Part shown: in pieces, positions 1-11,198 of the stretch | Layout: every line of letters starts with the position of its first letter | How positions within the stretch are numbered: position 1 is the first letter of the stretch | Assembly: GCF_040412425.1 (NCBI RefSeq) | Contig: NC_089749.1 | Span: 41,878,239 to 41,942,238 of the forward strand | Direction: 5' to 3' | Length of the DNA: 64,000 bases | Source of the DNA: Macrobrachium rosenbergii | Taxonomy: Eukaryota > Arthropoda > Malacostraca > Decapoda > Palaemonidae | Made by a program: the position numbers and the translations under genes | The notes under the pieces: generated by a model | The model's input: only the letters and a program-made list of their open reading frames with translations | The model's database searches: none | Told to the model about the DNA's origin: nothing

Positions 1-1000
1 CTTTACCTTTACAATTCTACCCCCTTCAGCACTTCTTATGGCACATATAGCCTACTTCACAAACAGCACTAGCCATTTTTCTTTCAATTTCATTCAACAT
101 CCACACTTCACTTCCACAGAGAATCATTATATCAGTTAACCCTTAACACATTCCTATCTTGGTTCCAGTAAACATTCAAATCTCTTTCCAATCTTTTGCA
201 TCACCTATTCTGTGACTCTGCTGTCTGCTCACCCTACCATTAATTACTATTATTTCTACCAAATACAACCGGTACAGTATCATATGCAAATGTCACCCAT
301 TCTGCACTCCTTCTATGACTTTTTTTTTAATCCCATAACTTATCATCTTCATCTAATTTACTGACTTCTCGTATCACTCTATTCATAAATATGTTAAACC
401 TTCATAAAGATAATATAATACACCCTTGTCTTAGATCCTCTTTTACATTGGACCAGCCACTGTCCTATCTAATATTCTAACACCTGCTTCACCCTCCTCA
501 TAAGAACTTGCGTTGCCTTTAAAAACTCATCATTAATAGCATATATCCTCAACACACTCCACATCGCATGTCTGTTAGTTCCATCATCAGATTTTTTTTC
601 AAAGCCCATGAATGCTATCCAAAGCTTTTTTTCCTTTAGTTTTAAAACTTCTCTGATAACTGTCTCATAAACAAAACAAAAAACCCCGTGCTTTTTCCGT
701 CAATCTGCTCCGCCCTCATCATAAGAAATTGTGTTGCCTTAAACAATTTATCATTAATAACGTACAGCCTCAACATACTCGCATCGCATGTCTATCAGTT
801 CCATCATCAGTTTTTTTCCAAAACCCATGAATGCCATGCATAGCTTCTCCCCTTTTATTAGTTTTAAAACTTCTCTTGTAACACTTTCATAAAAAAAAAA
901 AGCCACGGTGTTCTTCCCATCAATCCATCGTTCTTATTTTTTCCAATGAAAATTCCACCAAAAGCCTTCCCTGGTATATGAAGTAGTGTTATGCCCCTCT
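1..1000 (-). mobile_element. Decayed non-LTR (LINE) reverse transcriptase fragment
   Basis: Read on the minus strand, 660-500 gives LWIAFMGFEKKSDDG and then AMWSVLRIYAINDEFLKA. This corresponds to the FIDFEKAYDxVDRxxLWxVLRxYGI region (RT motif A) of LINE ORF2 proteins. Near the left edge (140-60) it reads ILCGSEVWMLNE, matching the LYGSETWTL stretch that follows the RT core. The catalytic YxDD region is not recognisable, and several stops and frame changes intervene. A segment of about 220 bp is duplicated (about 478-697 and 698-895), so motif A appears twice. Clade not determined; an RTE- or Jockey-like element is plausible. Confidence 0.55.
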
Positions 1001-2130
1001 AGTGGTATCTATCACCTTTACCTTTTTCTAGAGGAACAGTTATGCCTCTCTCCAATTCCTGTGTTAATTCGAGACGTTTAATTCCACCACTGTACTGCAT
1101 CATCTTATATATAACCATCATTACCTCCTGTAGTCTTTGCGCACTCCAACTTCGCATTGGTGCTCATTCCGTCCTCAACAGTCACTTCCGGCATTTTCAG
1201 TCTCACTTTAACGTCAATAGCTCTTCTTTCTAGCCTCCAAAATATTCGTTCCATCGACCAGGAATTATAATAATTTTAGACAGCATCTCTTCATTCGCAT
1301 CTTTTATTTTGAGATCTATTTATTGGCCAACCTTTCTCTCCGCATTCACGACCCTGTGGAACAACTAAATCTCCCTGCGTCCTCGCTCAACTTCTCTTTC
1401 TCTGTTTTTAATTTCATGATCATTTATCTCGCTAGTAATGTTTGATTTCCCCTCGCTAAACACACTTTCCCATATTACAGTCTCAGGCGATTTGAGTATG
1501 GATAACGTGTTTCCTTAACTCTGTAAACATTCTCCTTCTGGTACAATGTTTACAAAAGTCAACTTCCGTAATAGAGACATCCGACTCCCTCGGTTTCATC
1601 TGTCAACTTCTTGCGGCAACAGCCAATTTCAGATGTAGGTAATGATGTCAGTGTCTATATTGTGTGTGATTATGCCTTTACACATGTGCTGTTTCATATG
1701 GTCGAATATCATAGCTGCAGAATATTCAGGTATAGGTTTAGAGGTGTGGAACAAGAGTCAGAGGCTACAGGCTTAGTCTTGGAGTGTGTTGCCACGTCAT
1801 TGGCCCTTGTCCCGTATCTTAGCTTGCAATGTATTTATTCGATAAATTTCAGAACTCGTAAACCATTATTGTATTTTTTACCCGAAAATATTATTTCCCC
1901 GAAAATATTATTTCCCCCCGTTTTATTTGTTATTTGAACATTACGCTCTTCATTTTTGGTGGCAGGTAACTTAAGCAACTACACCTAACCTAACTTGACG
2001 TAAGGTAGCCTATGAAGTCCTTATCCAAGTGCTTGATATTAGTTTGGGTAGAACTATATAGTAGCTCCGCGGCGCCGACGGCACTATAACTAACGTGAAT
2101 TTTCTACGGTTTTTGGTTGCTAATTATGGA
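1001..2130. other. Unassigned intergenic sequence
   Basis: Short open frames only (63 and 108 codons, + strand), with no recognisable protein. A short CCTAACCTAAC run near 1985 is too brief to be telomeric. I see no gene here. Confidence 0.4.
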
Positions 2131-2137
2131 TTTACCT

Positions 2138-2497
2138 TTAATTTTTGGCGTTTGGTGTAATTAACCTGTAATTAACCCCTGAAGTCCATCCAACAAGGGG
2201 TTTCCATACGCGATCTTCACATTTCACACATCCCGTCCGCAATTGCAATGACTTGTTAACGTGCACGGTACATCTAAACACGTTTCTATTTGAATGGTTT
2301 AAAGTGTAGAAAAAACCAGTTTCCCAGCAAGTGCCAATAAGTAACATCCTTGTATTTTCACTCATTTTGTGTTTTTCCCCATCCAAAGACCTGCTTTCTG
2401 AGGCTACTTTGGCCCCCTGACTTGTGGGATATATCCTAAGGACATTCCATTTAAAAACAAATGGCCGACAACAAACAAATGATGTTTTCAAGTCCAA
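2138..2497 (-). other. Unrecognised 119-codon open frame next to a minisatellite
   Basis: Open without stops for 119 codons on the minus strand; the reading begins at TTG, and the first ATG is internal, before SENTRMLL. Visible features are a Cys-rich C-terminal half (LQLRTGCVKCEDRVWKPL) and no signal peptide or membrane segment. I do not recognise the family. Part of the same sequence (2344-2405) recurs at 2692-2770, interleaved with minisatellite units, which suggests repetitive origin rather than a host gene. It could be an exon of a transposon ORF. Confidence 0.25.
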
Positions 2498-2609
2498 TGT
2501 GCAGTGTCAAATAATTAGCCTGCCTAGGCCATTATAGGTACACCCTTATAAGGCAAGACCTATGTGTAGAAAAACCAGAGGGAATTCAAGGTAAAAACAG
2601 GTTAGCACA

Positions 2610-3655
2610 GAACCAACATAGCCTAAACTTAGGTAAGCTGCACATGGGCAGTGTAGTACTAACAAGCCTTCAAACTTAGGTAAGTAATAACAACATCCTT
2701 GTATTTTCCAACATCATTCTGCACATGCATTTTTCCCCAAACTTAGGTAAGCCAAAGACCTAGCCTTTCTGCACATGGCTACTAGCCTTGATAAGCTGCA
2801 CATGGGTAATGTAGAACCAACATAGCATTCAAACTTATAGGTACCAACATAGCCTTCAAACTTAGGTAAGCCACACAAGACCCAACATAGCCTTCAAACT
2901 TAGGTAAGCTGCACATGGGCAGTTTATAACCAACATAGCCTTCAAACTTAGATAAGCTGCACATGGGTAATGTAGAACCAACATAGCATTCAAACTTAAG
3001 TAAGCTGCACATGTGCAATGTAGAACCAACATAGCCTTCAAACTTAGGTAAGCCACACATGGGCAATGTAGAACCAACATAGCCTTCAAACTTAGGTAAG
3101 CCGCACATGGGCAGTGTAGAACCAACATAGCCTTCAAACTTAGGTAGAATGGGCAGTGTAAACCAACGTAGCCTTCAAACTTAGGTAAGCCGCACATGGG
3201 CAGTGTAGAACCAACATAGCCTTCAAACTTAGGTAAGCTGCACATGGGCAGTGTAGAACCAACATAGCCTTCAAACTTAGGTAAGAACCACACAAACTTA
3301 GGTAAGCTGCTTATGTGGAACCAACATAGCCTTCAAACATAGGTAAGCCACACATGGGCAGTGTAGAACCAACATAGCCTTCAGACTTAGGTAAACTGCT
3401 CATGGGCAGTGTAGAACCAACATAGCCTTCAAACTTAGGTAAGCTGCACATGGGCAATGTAGAACCAACATAGCCTTCAAACTTAGGTAAGCCACACATG
3501 GGCAGTGTAGAACTAACATAGCCTGCAAACTCAGGTAAACAGTACATGGGCAGTGTAGAACTAACATAGCCGTCATACTTATGTAAGTAGTACATGAGCA
3601 GGGTAGGACTAGCATAGCCTTCATACTTTGGTAAACAGTACATTGGCAGGGTAGG
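2610..3655. repeat. 48-bp minisatellite, about 21 copies
   Basis: Tandem repeat with a 48-bp unit containing ACCAACATAGCCTTC, AAACTTAGGTAAG and CACATGGGCAGTGTAGA. Units differ by a few substitutions and occasional truncation; those after 3480 and before 2830 are the most diverged. The unit is a multiple of three, so the minus strand shows stop-free frames of 108-143 codons made of a 16-residue repeat starting MCGLPKFEGYVG. I treat those frames as a by-product of unit length. Each + strand unit carries TTAG|GTAAG, resembling a 5' splice site. Confidence 0.9.
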
Positions 3656-4265
3656 ATCATGACCCTATGGGTAATTGTGGGACAAATTAAGTGGTAAGAA
3701 CATGACTGCTCATGATTTGCATCCATAATTTTTGGTCAAGTGATTTGTTTTTGTGTTTTCCCCTATCTGTACTGTGTGTGCATTGTTAAGTTAATCACAG
3801 TGGAAAATGGGTTTTGGATGGAAAAAAGCATGGAAAGTAGTCTAAATGCCAATAGCAAGGACAAAATATGCTCAAAACACACGAGAACCAGAAGAATATG
3901 CAGTATGCTTCATGTTATCAATGATATAGAAAATTTATGCAACATAGAAAGTGGATAAAATGACATATAACCTGGAAGGGAACTAATGTAATATAGGAAA
4001 TAATGTAATATATAATCTCGTGCAAGGTGCACAGTTGTCTCTTATTTGTTAGTTAGTTCACTACCCCCACTTCAAATAGTTGCTTTTCATGGATGCATGC
4101 CATTTGCTGCTATATGTATAGACTTTTCTCATATTAGAGCCGATGCTAAAAGAGCAGCCTAGTAACCTTTTGTTAATCATGAAAATATCTTTTTAAGCAA
4201 TTTCGAGATTAAGAATTTTTTGTCAAAACAAACTTTCAGCATGAGAATCTGCAGCTAGAAATTAA
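3656..4265. other. Unassigned AT-rich sequence
   Basis: One 72-codon open frame (3740-3958, +) with no recognisable features. I see no gene or repeat that I can name. Confidence 0.35.
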
Positions 4266-4531
4266 CACTTTCTTCTTTGGAATTACAAACCTTTGCTGGA
4301 TCAGTTGTTGAACTTGGTAATGAGGTTGTTAACTGGTGGAAAAGGGGTTGACCATGGGAATACCCCTTGCCTTCCATCAGTAGCCTACTCTTTTCTTTGT
4401 TTTCTGGTTAGTGCAGATGTCATGATTAGACTGTCTTCCCTAAGTGATTGTTGAAAGCTAGGATGAGTAGCCTGCTACCCTGTTTGCTTGCTTGTTTGTC
4501 TGCGTTTTGTATTTTCTTCTCTTTTTTTTGA

Positions 4532-6450
4532 GTGGAGAAGAAACATGGGCAACACTATTGCAAGGGGCATGGGCATCCTTGTGGGCACTTTGTGTTCCAT
4601 GTACCAGTTGATCACCTAATTATTGTTTCTTTTGTAAAGGTAGAGGGAAGTCTTGTACATATGCTTCCCCTTGTAAGGAGTGCGCTGATTGGGCTTTGCC
4701 ACTGTGGGAGAAGTTTGGCAGGCAGAGGGAGAAGGACAAGAAGTATCTGCTGGCTTCCTTTGGGGAATATACCTTCGATGATGCCATCAGAGCCTTCCAG
4801 TTCTTTTCTCCTGCCTTCCTCCATCCTTATCCCACTCCCTAGGATGACGCATCTGGTGGCAGAAGTGCTCCTTCAACAAGTGCCTTGCCTTCCATCTCAT
4901 CTGACTTTGATGTAACAGGTACCTGTAAGATGTTGTCATTGTACCTGCTGAAATATGACCCCTGCTAATTATTCCAGATAGTACATCTTTTGCAGCCTTC
5001 CTTGCTGACATGGCCGATGAGAAAAAGACTTGATAACTGAGCTTTTTTCACCTGCAGTGTCTGCTGATGCTGTGTCTACAACTGTCCCGACTTCTTTATG
5101 TGCTGCAAAAGAGGAGATCTCCTATCCCAGTACTGTTGACCCCCTGTTTATTCATAGTTCAGCATTCACGGCTTCAGTTATTCGCGGATTTTTCTGTGGA
5201 ACATATATCCACATTATTTGTGGAAAACTTGCCTATTCACAGATTTTTTCAAAGAGCAGTTACTGTATTTTCATATTATTTTCATGACTAAGTTTTTTAG
5301 GATGATAATTTAAGGTATATTTGGTGTTTTAAATATTAAAATAGGCAGTTATAAGCATTTTAGAGGAGGTATTTGGTGTTTGAACTATTAAAATAGGCAG
5401 TTATAAGCTTTTTGAGAAGGGGTTTTAGTATTTGCGGGTGAATGTGGTATGTACCTCCTGCAGATACCAGGGGACAACTGTAGTTCTGTCAGTAGCTGAT
5501 CTTCCAGTGTAGTCTTTGGTTCTGGCCATGACCAGCCCTTCAGTGTGTAAGGTGAGTAAGACATGTGAGGAGAAAGGTAAGGTGTGTTTGGTGCTCTTCA
5601 TTGTCATCTTGTTCATTGTTGTGGAGCCTGTTGTCATTCTTGTCCTTATCCCCAGGCTCTCTTCCACCATGTAGTTGGAAGAAGGGGAAGTCTGGGGCCT
5701 TGCTTAAGATGTCCAGGTGGACAACTTATACACACTCTTATCCTTCTTGAGGAGAGCATGGGCGACAGACTCCAGCATGTGATTGTGCCTTTGACAGGGC
5801 TGACCCTTCTGTGCCTGCCCACTTAGACACGAGGACTGCTCCAACCTTGTCCTTCTGTGAACTCTTTAAGTTCACACCTGGACAAGTCTGTTCATCTCAC
5901 TTGCTCTGCTTCAGTGACAAACACCTTGAAGTCAGTCTCCATGACTTCTCTCCAGGATGTCTTGCTGTTCAACTTATGGTTGAACAAGTTGTCAGACTTT
6001 TTCCTTAACATTTATCTTATCTCATATTGAGTGATCAATCTTTAGGAGGTTGCTGGTGTTAGGCAACAGGGCCCTTACCTTCATGTCTCACAAGAGTGCC
6101 AACCAGTTGACAAACTTTAGTACAGCACTTCAAAAGAGAGGCATGATTGCTTCTCTCTTCTCTAGGCAGGTTTCTCATGAGAGTATCCTCTTGCTGAGGA
6201 ACAGTTCAGTGTTGGGCTCATTGCTACTCTTTCTGAAGAATAGTGTGAAGATGGCAGTTGAGACTCCCTCAACAGCCTCATGATGTTCAAACCTTTGGGT
6301 GCAAAGTCAGCTGCAGCTAAACCAGCAGGTTCCGCAAAGCCTTTAATGTTTGGTGTAATGAAGTCTGCTCTTCCAAGTCCAGCAAAGTAGCCCAGCCATC
6401 TTCCTTTGATAAAGGGCAGGGAGTCATCCCGAGCCATTTCGTTCACCTCC
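4532..6450 (+). pseudogene. DIRS-A ORF1 (gag-like) remnant
   Basis: Near 4645-4760, CTYASPCKECADWALPLWEK is followed by a charged helix. The Cys-x2-Cys-Ala-Asp-Trp signature recurs in ORF1 of the copy at 12747 and in diverged form at 15440, which supports a shared ORF1 protein. The rest is Ser/Pro-rich in several frames and broken by the MITE at 5133-5480 and by stops. DIRS ORF1 is thought to be a nucleic-acid-binding gag equivalent; that role is inferred, not shown here. Confidence 0.55.
5133..5480. mobile_element. TA-flanked pogo/Tigger-like MITE inserted in DIRS A
   Basis: Bounded by TA at 5131-5132 and 5481-5482. The ends are CTGTTGACCCCCTG and CAGGGGACAACTG, near-perfect inverted repeats. 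The interior shares long stretches (TTCGCGGATTTTTCTGTGGA; AATAGGCAGTTATAAGC) with copies at 52245-52582, about 33215-33480 and inside 56117-56903. No coding capacity. The pogo/Tigger class is inferred from the TA duplication and CAGT-like ends. Confidence 0.6.
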
Positions 6451-6988
6451 AGTAGCCAGGAAGGGAAGAAAGGGGAAGGAGAAGGGAAGGGGTTGATGAG
6501 GATATTGATCCCCTTGCTCTGCTATCACAAGTAGGGGATTGCCAGTCTTGCCACTGGGCCATGTGGCAGGAGCAAGGAGCTGAACTTAGGGTTGTATCAG
6601 TCCTTTGTTATCAGTACAGGCTTTCAGAGACATTCATCCTCCTCTCTTGGATACATCAGACATGTTCCAATTTTACACAAATCACAGACATCTGTGGCCC
6701 TGTCGGCTGAGGTGAAATTGATGATAGAGAAATGTTCTGTGGAAGTCATAGAGTGTCAGTCTCCAGGGTCTCAGCCTTGTGGAGAAGGCCACTGAAGGAT
6801 GGAGACTGGTGAGTTATCTCTCACCCTTTAACAAATATGTTACATACTTGGTTCAAGATGGAGACAGTGCAGCCAGTGCTGGAGTCCATCAAACTTTGTG
6901 CTTTCGATAGATCCTGAAGGATGGGTCTTTCAAGTATTCATCCATCAGAGCTCTTGGGAGTACCTCTGCTTGGTCTGCTGCAGCGCAA

Positions 6989-7792
6989 GTGTACTCCAGC
7001 CTAAAGGTGTTATGCTTTAGGCAAGCAACAGCCCCTTGGGTGTTTACCTGGGTGTTCACCATGGTCTCAGCTTGGGCCCATTTGAAAGGTATTCTCTTGT
7101 TGTGTTACTTAGATGATTGGTTAGTTCTGCCATCTTGGAGGGCTGCTCCTTCAGGACAGAGATTGCCCTCTTGCTTTTTGTCAAGATTTTGGTGTTGTGA
7201 TCGATTAGGGACAGTTCCATCTCATTCCCAAGCAGCAGGCAAAGTACCTGGGTATGCTTATTGACTTGGCAGCAATTAGATTCTACCTGGTACAATATCA
7301 AGGGAACAAGCTCAGGGAGGTAGTGGTGCATTTCCTGTCCTGGCAGGAGCAACCAGCTTAGTTTTGGCTGGTGGTAGTAGGTCATCTGTCATCTGTGGAG
7401 AAACTTGTGCCCTCATGGGGGAGTCTGGAGATAAAGGAGGACTTAGTGTGGTGGCTGGACAAGAGAAACCTCGTAAAGGATGTTCTCTTGGAGTCCCTAT
7501 GTCTGGAAAGGTTTGTGTTCTCAGACACATCAAAGGAGAGGTTGGGCACAATTCTGAGAGGAGAGTTCATTTCAGGTGTGTAGCCAAAGGATTCACTTGT
7601 CTGCACATCTACATTCTAGAGATGTGGGCAGTGTTGGAAGCATTTCAAGAGCAGTTGATAGGTCACTCAGTTGTGTTGATGATAGACAGTATGACTGTTG
7701 AAGCCTATGTCAACTTATGTCACTCAGTTGTGTTAATGATTGACAATATGACTAGGTCAACAAGCAGGGGAAGATTGGACTCTGTCAGTTAG
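6989..7792 (+). pseudogene. DIRS-A reverse transcriptase / RNase H remnant
   Basis: 6989-7264 reads VLCFRQATAPWVFTWVFTMV, then LLLCYLDDWLVL with the catalytic Tyr-Leu-Asp-Asp at 7106-7117. This matches the DIRS pattern F-G-L-S-T-A-P-x-V-F-T-x-V-F, then R-Y-L-D-D-W-L-V. After a frame change, 7364-7792 continues with the RT connection and the RNase H-like MWAVLEAFQEQLIGHSVVLM and MTVEAYVN. A 57-bp stretch (7662-7718) is tandemly duplicated within the RNase H region. Reading frame disrupted at several points. Confidence 0.8.
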
Positions 7793-8466
7793 CATTGCAG
7801 ATGCACTAGAGGGTGGTTTGCCAAGCTGTCTAGTTTACTTTCTGAGGAGGCAGAACATTTTGGCAGATAAACTTGAGAATATTATAGAACGGTTGTTTCA
7901 TTTATGTAGGTCTCCCATGATCGATTTTCTGTGACCAGGTTAAAAAGAAAGCTTCCAGTTTTCTGTTTTGCAGTTCCAAATTCTTGGGCAGTAATGGAAG
8001 GTGCATTCCAATATCCCTGAGACAACCTGGACAAAATATGCATTCCTGCTGCTCAGCTTCTTCGTAGGGTGATCAACCAAGTGTTTGTCACCCCAGGTCT
8101 TCAGATGACTTTGGTGGCTGCTTGTTGGCCACAGGCTGAGTGGTATCTCAAACTGTTGACTGCTGGTGAAGCACAGACAGAGCTACCCCCATGGCCCACC
8201 CACCAATGCCCATTGCATTTTTGCAGGTACCATCAGGCAGTTCACTCCCTGCACCTTCACACTTCAAGGCTATCCTGCATGAGATAGGCTTTTCTCACAG
8301 GGCTGTGAGGGAAATGTCAGGTTCATCATTCATCAGCAAGCAAGTATGAAGGAAGGTGGGCCATATTCTGCAAGGTGTCATAGAAGGGGTATCCCTGTGG
8401 TCAGTGTGTCTGTTCAGCAGATCACAAGACTTCCTCATCTACCTTCACTGAGATAAGCTTCTTTTA

Positions 8467-9180
8467 GTGTCTATAGTGAAAGGCTATCAGATAGCCTTAT
8501 TGCAGGTTTTTAGGCTGAAACAGCTGGACCTTTCCACCTTGGTGGAGTTTTCTATGCTAATGAGAAGTTTTAAGCATTATTGTTCTCAGAAACTCTGGCC
8601 CCTGGATGTGTCCCTTGTTCTGCTCAGCCTCACCAGGTTAACTTTCAAGCATCTGTTGTGTGCTGTGGACAGAGACCTTATGCTTAGTATCGTGTTACTC
8701 TTAACTTTGGCCTTATTGAAACAGTTTGGGGGAGTTAGTACATGGCCTGTCTTATCATGTTTAGCATTCGGAAAGATTGGGATCTCTTTGCTCTTTCTCT
8801 CCAGACTTTGTGGTGAAAACTCAGAACCATTCTGTTCCAGACAGAGATTCAAAAGAGTTTCTAGATCCCCTCCCACTGAGACTTACTTGTGGCAACCCAG
8901 ATGATATTCGCTGTTAGGTATTATTTGAAAAGGTTCTACTCCCAGAGGCTGGAGTGTGGAAGACTTTTCATTAATACAGGCAGGTGCAAGATGGGGGTGT
9001 CTTGGAACACTTTCTTGCTTCATCAGGTGATTAAACTGGTCTAAGCCTCCTGTGAGGAGGATGTCGGTCCCCCTTCTCTCTCAAATGGTCATAAAGTCAG
9101 AGGCGTGGGTCCATCCTTCACTTTTAGGAAAAATCTTTTGATTTTCCAGGTAATGAGGGCTGGTTTTCAGGCATAGACAG
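8467..9180 (+). pseudogene. DIRS-A tyrosine recombinase remnant
   Basis: 8467-8904 is open for 145 codons: VKGYQIALLQVFRLKQLDL, then EFSMLMRSFKHYCSQKLWP and VSLVLLSLTRLTFK. These are the core-binding and early catalytic segments of the DIRS/Ngaro recombinase. Further residues (SWNTFLLHQVIKL; SFTFRKNLLIFQVMRAGFQA) follow in other frames to about 9180. The box A Arg usually found in A-K-R-V-S-E-L is not preserved (ALLKQFGG here). Inactive as written. Confidence 0.7.
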
Positions 9181-9950
9181 ACGACCGTACTGCATTCTGC
9201 CTGAGGGATGTTGCCCACATGTCTCTGGATATCTTCACCTTAGGACCTATGGTGTGCCTAACAAGTTGTGTAGGTATCACAGCTTTGTTTCAAACAAGAA
9301 CAGTATCTCATCTGAGTACCTAAAGCCTAGTATAGGTCTGGAGGTGTGATTCTGGAGTGACTGGCTTCTCCTCCATCCTTATGCCTGTGTATGAGCAGCA
9401 TCTAGGCCCAAGTACATGCTGGAGTCAGACAAGATACAGGTGAGTTCACTTTAGACATCCTATCCTGGTCCTTTACACTAGTATGTTTCATTTCAACAGG
9501 ATGGGGGGTGCATGGAAGAACTTATTTTTGAACCCATTACTTGGTAATAGCCTTCCAGCATAAAGTCTCAAATAGGAAATGTTATGGGTTTCCATAAATT
9601 TTCCCTTACACAAGCACCCTCCCATATTTCCTGTATTGCAGGATACTTGGGCCAAGGTCTATATATTGCCCATATTGCAGGGTACTTGGGCCAAGGTCCT
9701 ACTACTCTGATCAAAAATTTCACCAGACCGCTAGGAGGTTACTGGAGTCATGACATCCCCTGCTTGCAAGGTAGCTGGGGAACATGGCAGTTTTGTGTTG
9801 GTTCTCAACTCTAGTCATTTGTAAGGACTAACCCCTCTCCTAACAGGTACATCTCCAGTATAAAAGGAGAAGGTTTGAATCCTTATGGAAATAAATAAAA
9901 AATTTTTAAAGCAATTTGTATTTTTCCTAGGTGTACATGTAATGATGTGG

Positions 9951-11143
9951 TATATTAATAATTTTTATATGGATATGTTTAAAACTGACTGTATAACATG
10001 ATAAGCTTTGTCTTACAAAGTTGAAAAAAAACCATACTTGGTTACCAGTGTGTGTGGAGTTTGTGTGAAATAGTGTGAGTGAGAGATGGGTGAGAGGAAT
10101 TCATAGGGAGACTCTGCCTCAACAGGCACTCCATTTTTAAATTTTTGTAATAAACTAGAAATGGACAAGATGTGTCTCATTTGATATACCACCCCATATA
10201 TACAGACCAGAGTTTTTTAAACCCACCTCAGTCGCCTGCTTAATCCATGTGACTGAAGGGAAAATGAGTACAGTAGTGACAGTTTTTGAGTGAGGGATAA
10301 TCCTTCACTCACCACCCATCTCCACTAGTTAAGTTCCTTGTTAACAAGTTTCAGTGACTAATTTCAAGCTTGCATTGACAGATTCCTCTGGTTTATATGT
10401 CTAGGAAAAATAATAACTTTTAATAGTCATCATTTTTCCTAAGTACAGTATACGAATCAGAGCCTTTTTATATAATTAAAACCCACCTCAACCACCTTAC
10501 TCTGTCTCCGCAGCCAAAAGAAAAGTGAGTAGTGATGGAAGGTGAGGGGTATTCCTCCACTGACCCCCATCTCCACCAGTTATTGTCTTGTTACCAAGTG
10601 TAACAACCACTCCAGCAGGCTCTGGTTTGTATACCTAGGAAAGTACAAATTACTTTCGAAATTGGGTATATAAAGTTTGTGAGTAAAGGTTTGTGTTTTA
10701 TTTATCATCAGAGTTCCTTATCTACATGCAGTTTATATCAACATGAACAATGTTAACATGAAGTTTGTTGTTTGTGTGGATGCTTTCCAGTTGAAAATCA
10801 GAGTAACCTAGATGTAGTTAATTGCTATTCTGTAAGTTGAGGTAAGATTTAGAGTTTTGTCTTTTTGCTCATGAGCTCCGTCTTGTTTGTTACTTCTTGT
10901 TTATCTTTTTTTTTTTCTTATAGCTTATTTAAGAAGACTGTATATTTTTTATACATTGTTCACTGAGTGTTTCTTTATTATTTAAGAGACCTGAATTATA
11001 GTTATAACAGCCTGATTTGCTGATAAATAGAGAAGGACATTAATCATTTATTCTGCTATAATCTGTATGTAATGTAGGTTTTGATGTTATTCGTATCTTG
11101 TGAAAATACTCTTGTCATTAGATAAGATTAATTTATTTTACAG
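9951..11143. other. COG5 upstream region with two solo DIRS-A terminal units
   Basis: 10195-10440 and 10440-10665 are two tandem units of about 230 bp. Each starts with a sequence like CAGAGCCTTTTTATAT and ends with an inverse-like TGGTTTGTATACCTAGGAAA. The interior CACCCATCTCCAC and TTGTTACCAAG match DIRS-A-type termini at 19290-19490 and 24110-24310. The remainder (10666-11143) should be a COG5 5' UTR intron or promoter; no TATA box or initiator can be claimed. Confidence 0.5.
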
Positions 11144-11198
11144 GTGCCACCATAGTTCAGGATGACTTCCACTGTTTTTGATGAATTTTGTGCTGATG
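11144..11198 (+). CDS. COG5: COG5 first coding exon
   Basis: Start of conserved oligomeric Golgi complex subunit 5, a lobe-B subunit of the COG tether that captures vesicles recycling within the Golgi. The exon opens after a pyrimidine-rich acceptor ending in CAG at 11141-11143, so at least one 5' UTR exon lies upstream. ATG at 11162 gives MTSTVFDEFCAD, then the donor G|GTATGT at 11199 (phase 1). The short acidic start leading into a Phe-Leu-Asp-Asp-hydrophobic stretch in exon 2 matches the family N-terminus. No in-frame upstream ATG is present in the exon. The identification rests mainly on later exons. Intron 1 (11199-12224) holds nothing else that I recognise. Confidence 0.75.

Larger units (their letters stand above)
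4270..9950 (+). mobile_element. DIRS-type retrotransposon A (degraded, near full length)
   Basis: About 5.7 kb with terminal units at both ends: left 4270-4400 with AACTTGGTAATGAGGTTGTT, right 9850-9950 with TTTGTATTTTTCCTAGG. In order on the + strand it holds an ORF1 remnant with CTYASPCKECADW (4645-4715), a reverse transcriptase with ATAPWVFTWVFTMVSAWAH and CYLDDWLVL (6989-7160), an RNase H-like region (7364-7792) and a tyrosine recombinase (8467-9130). This gene order, and the use of a recombinase instead of a DDE integrase, defines DIRS elements. Many stops and frameshifts; not autonomous as written. A TA-flanked MITE is inserted at 5133-5480. It lies upstream of COG5 exon 1. Confidence 0.8.

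Noticed and set aside
1984..1996. Telomere-like CCTAACCTAAC
   Set aside because: Only two units; arthropod telomeres need long TTAGG arrays.
2782..3726. Minus-strand 16-residue repeat proteins (108-143 codons)
   Set aside because: They follow from a 48-bp unit being a multiple of three; no start context, signal or end outside the array.
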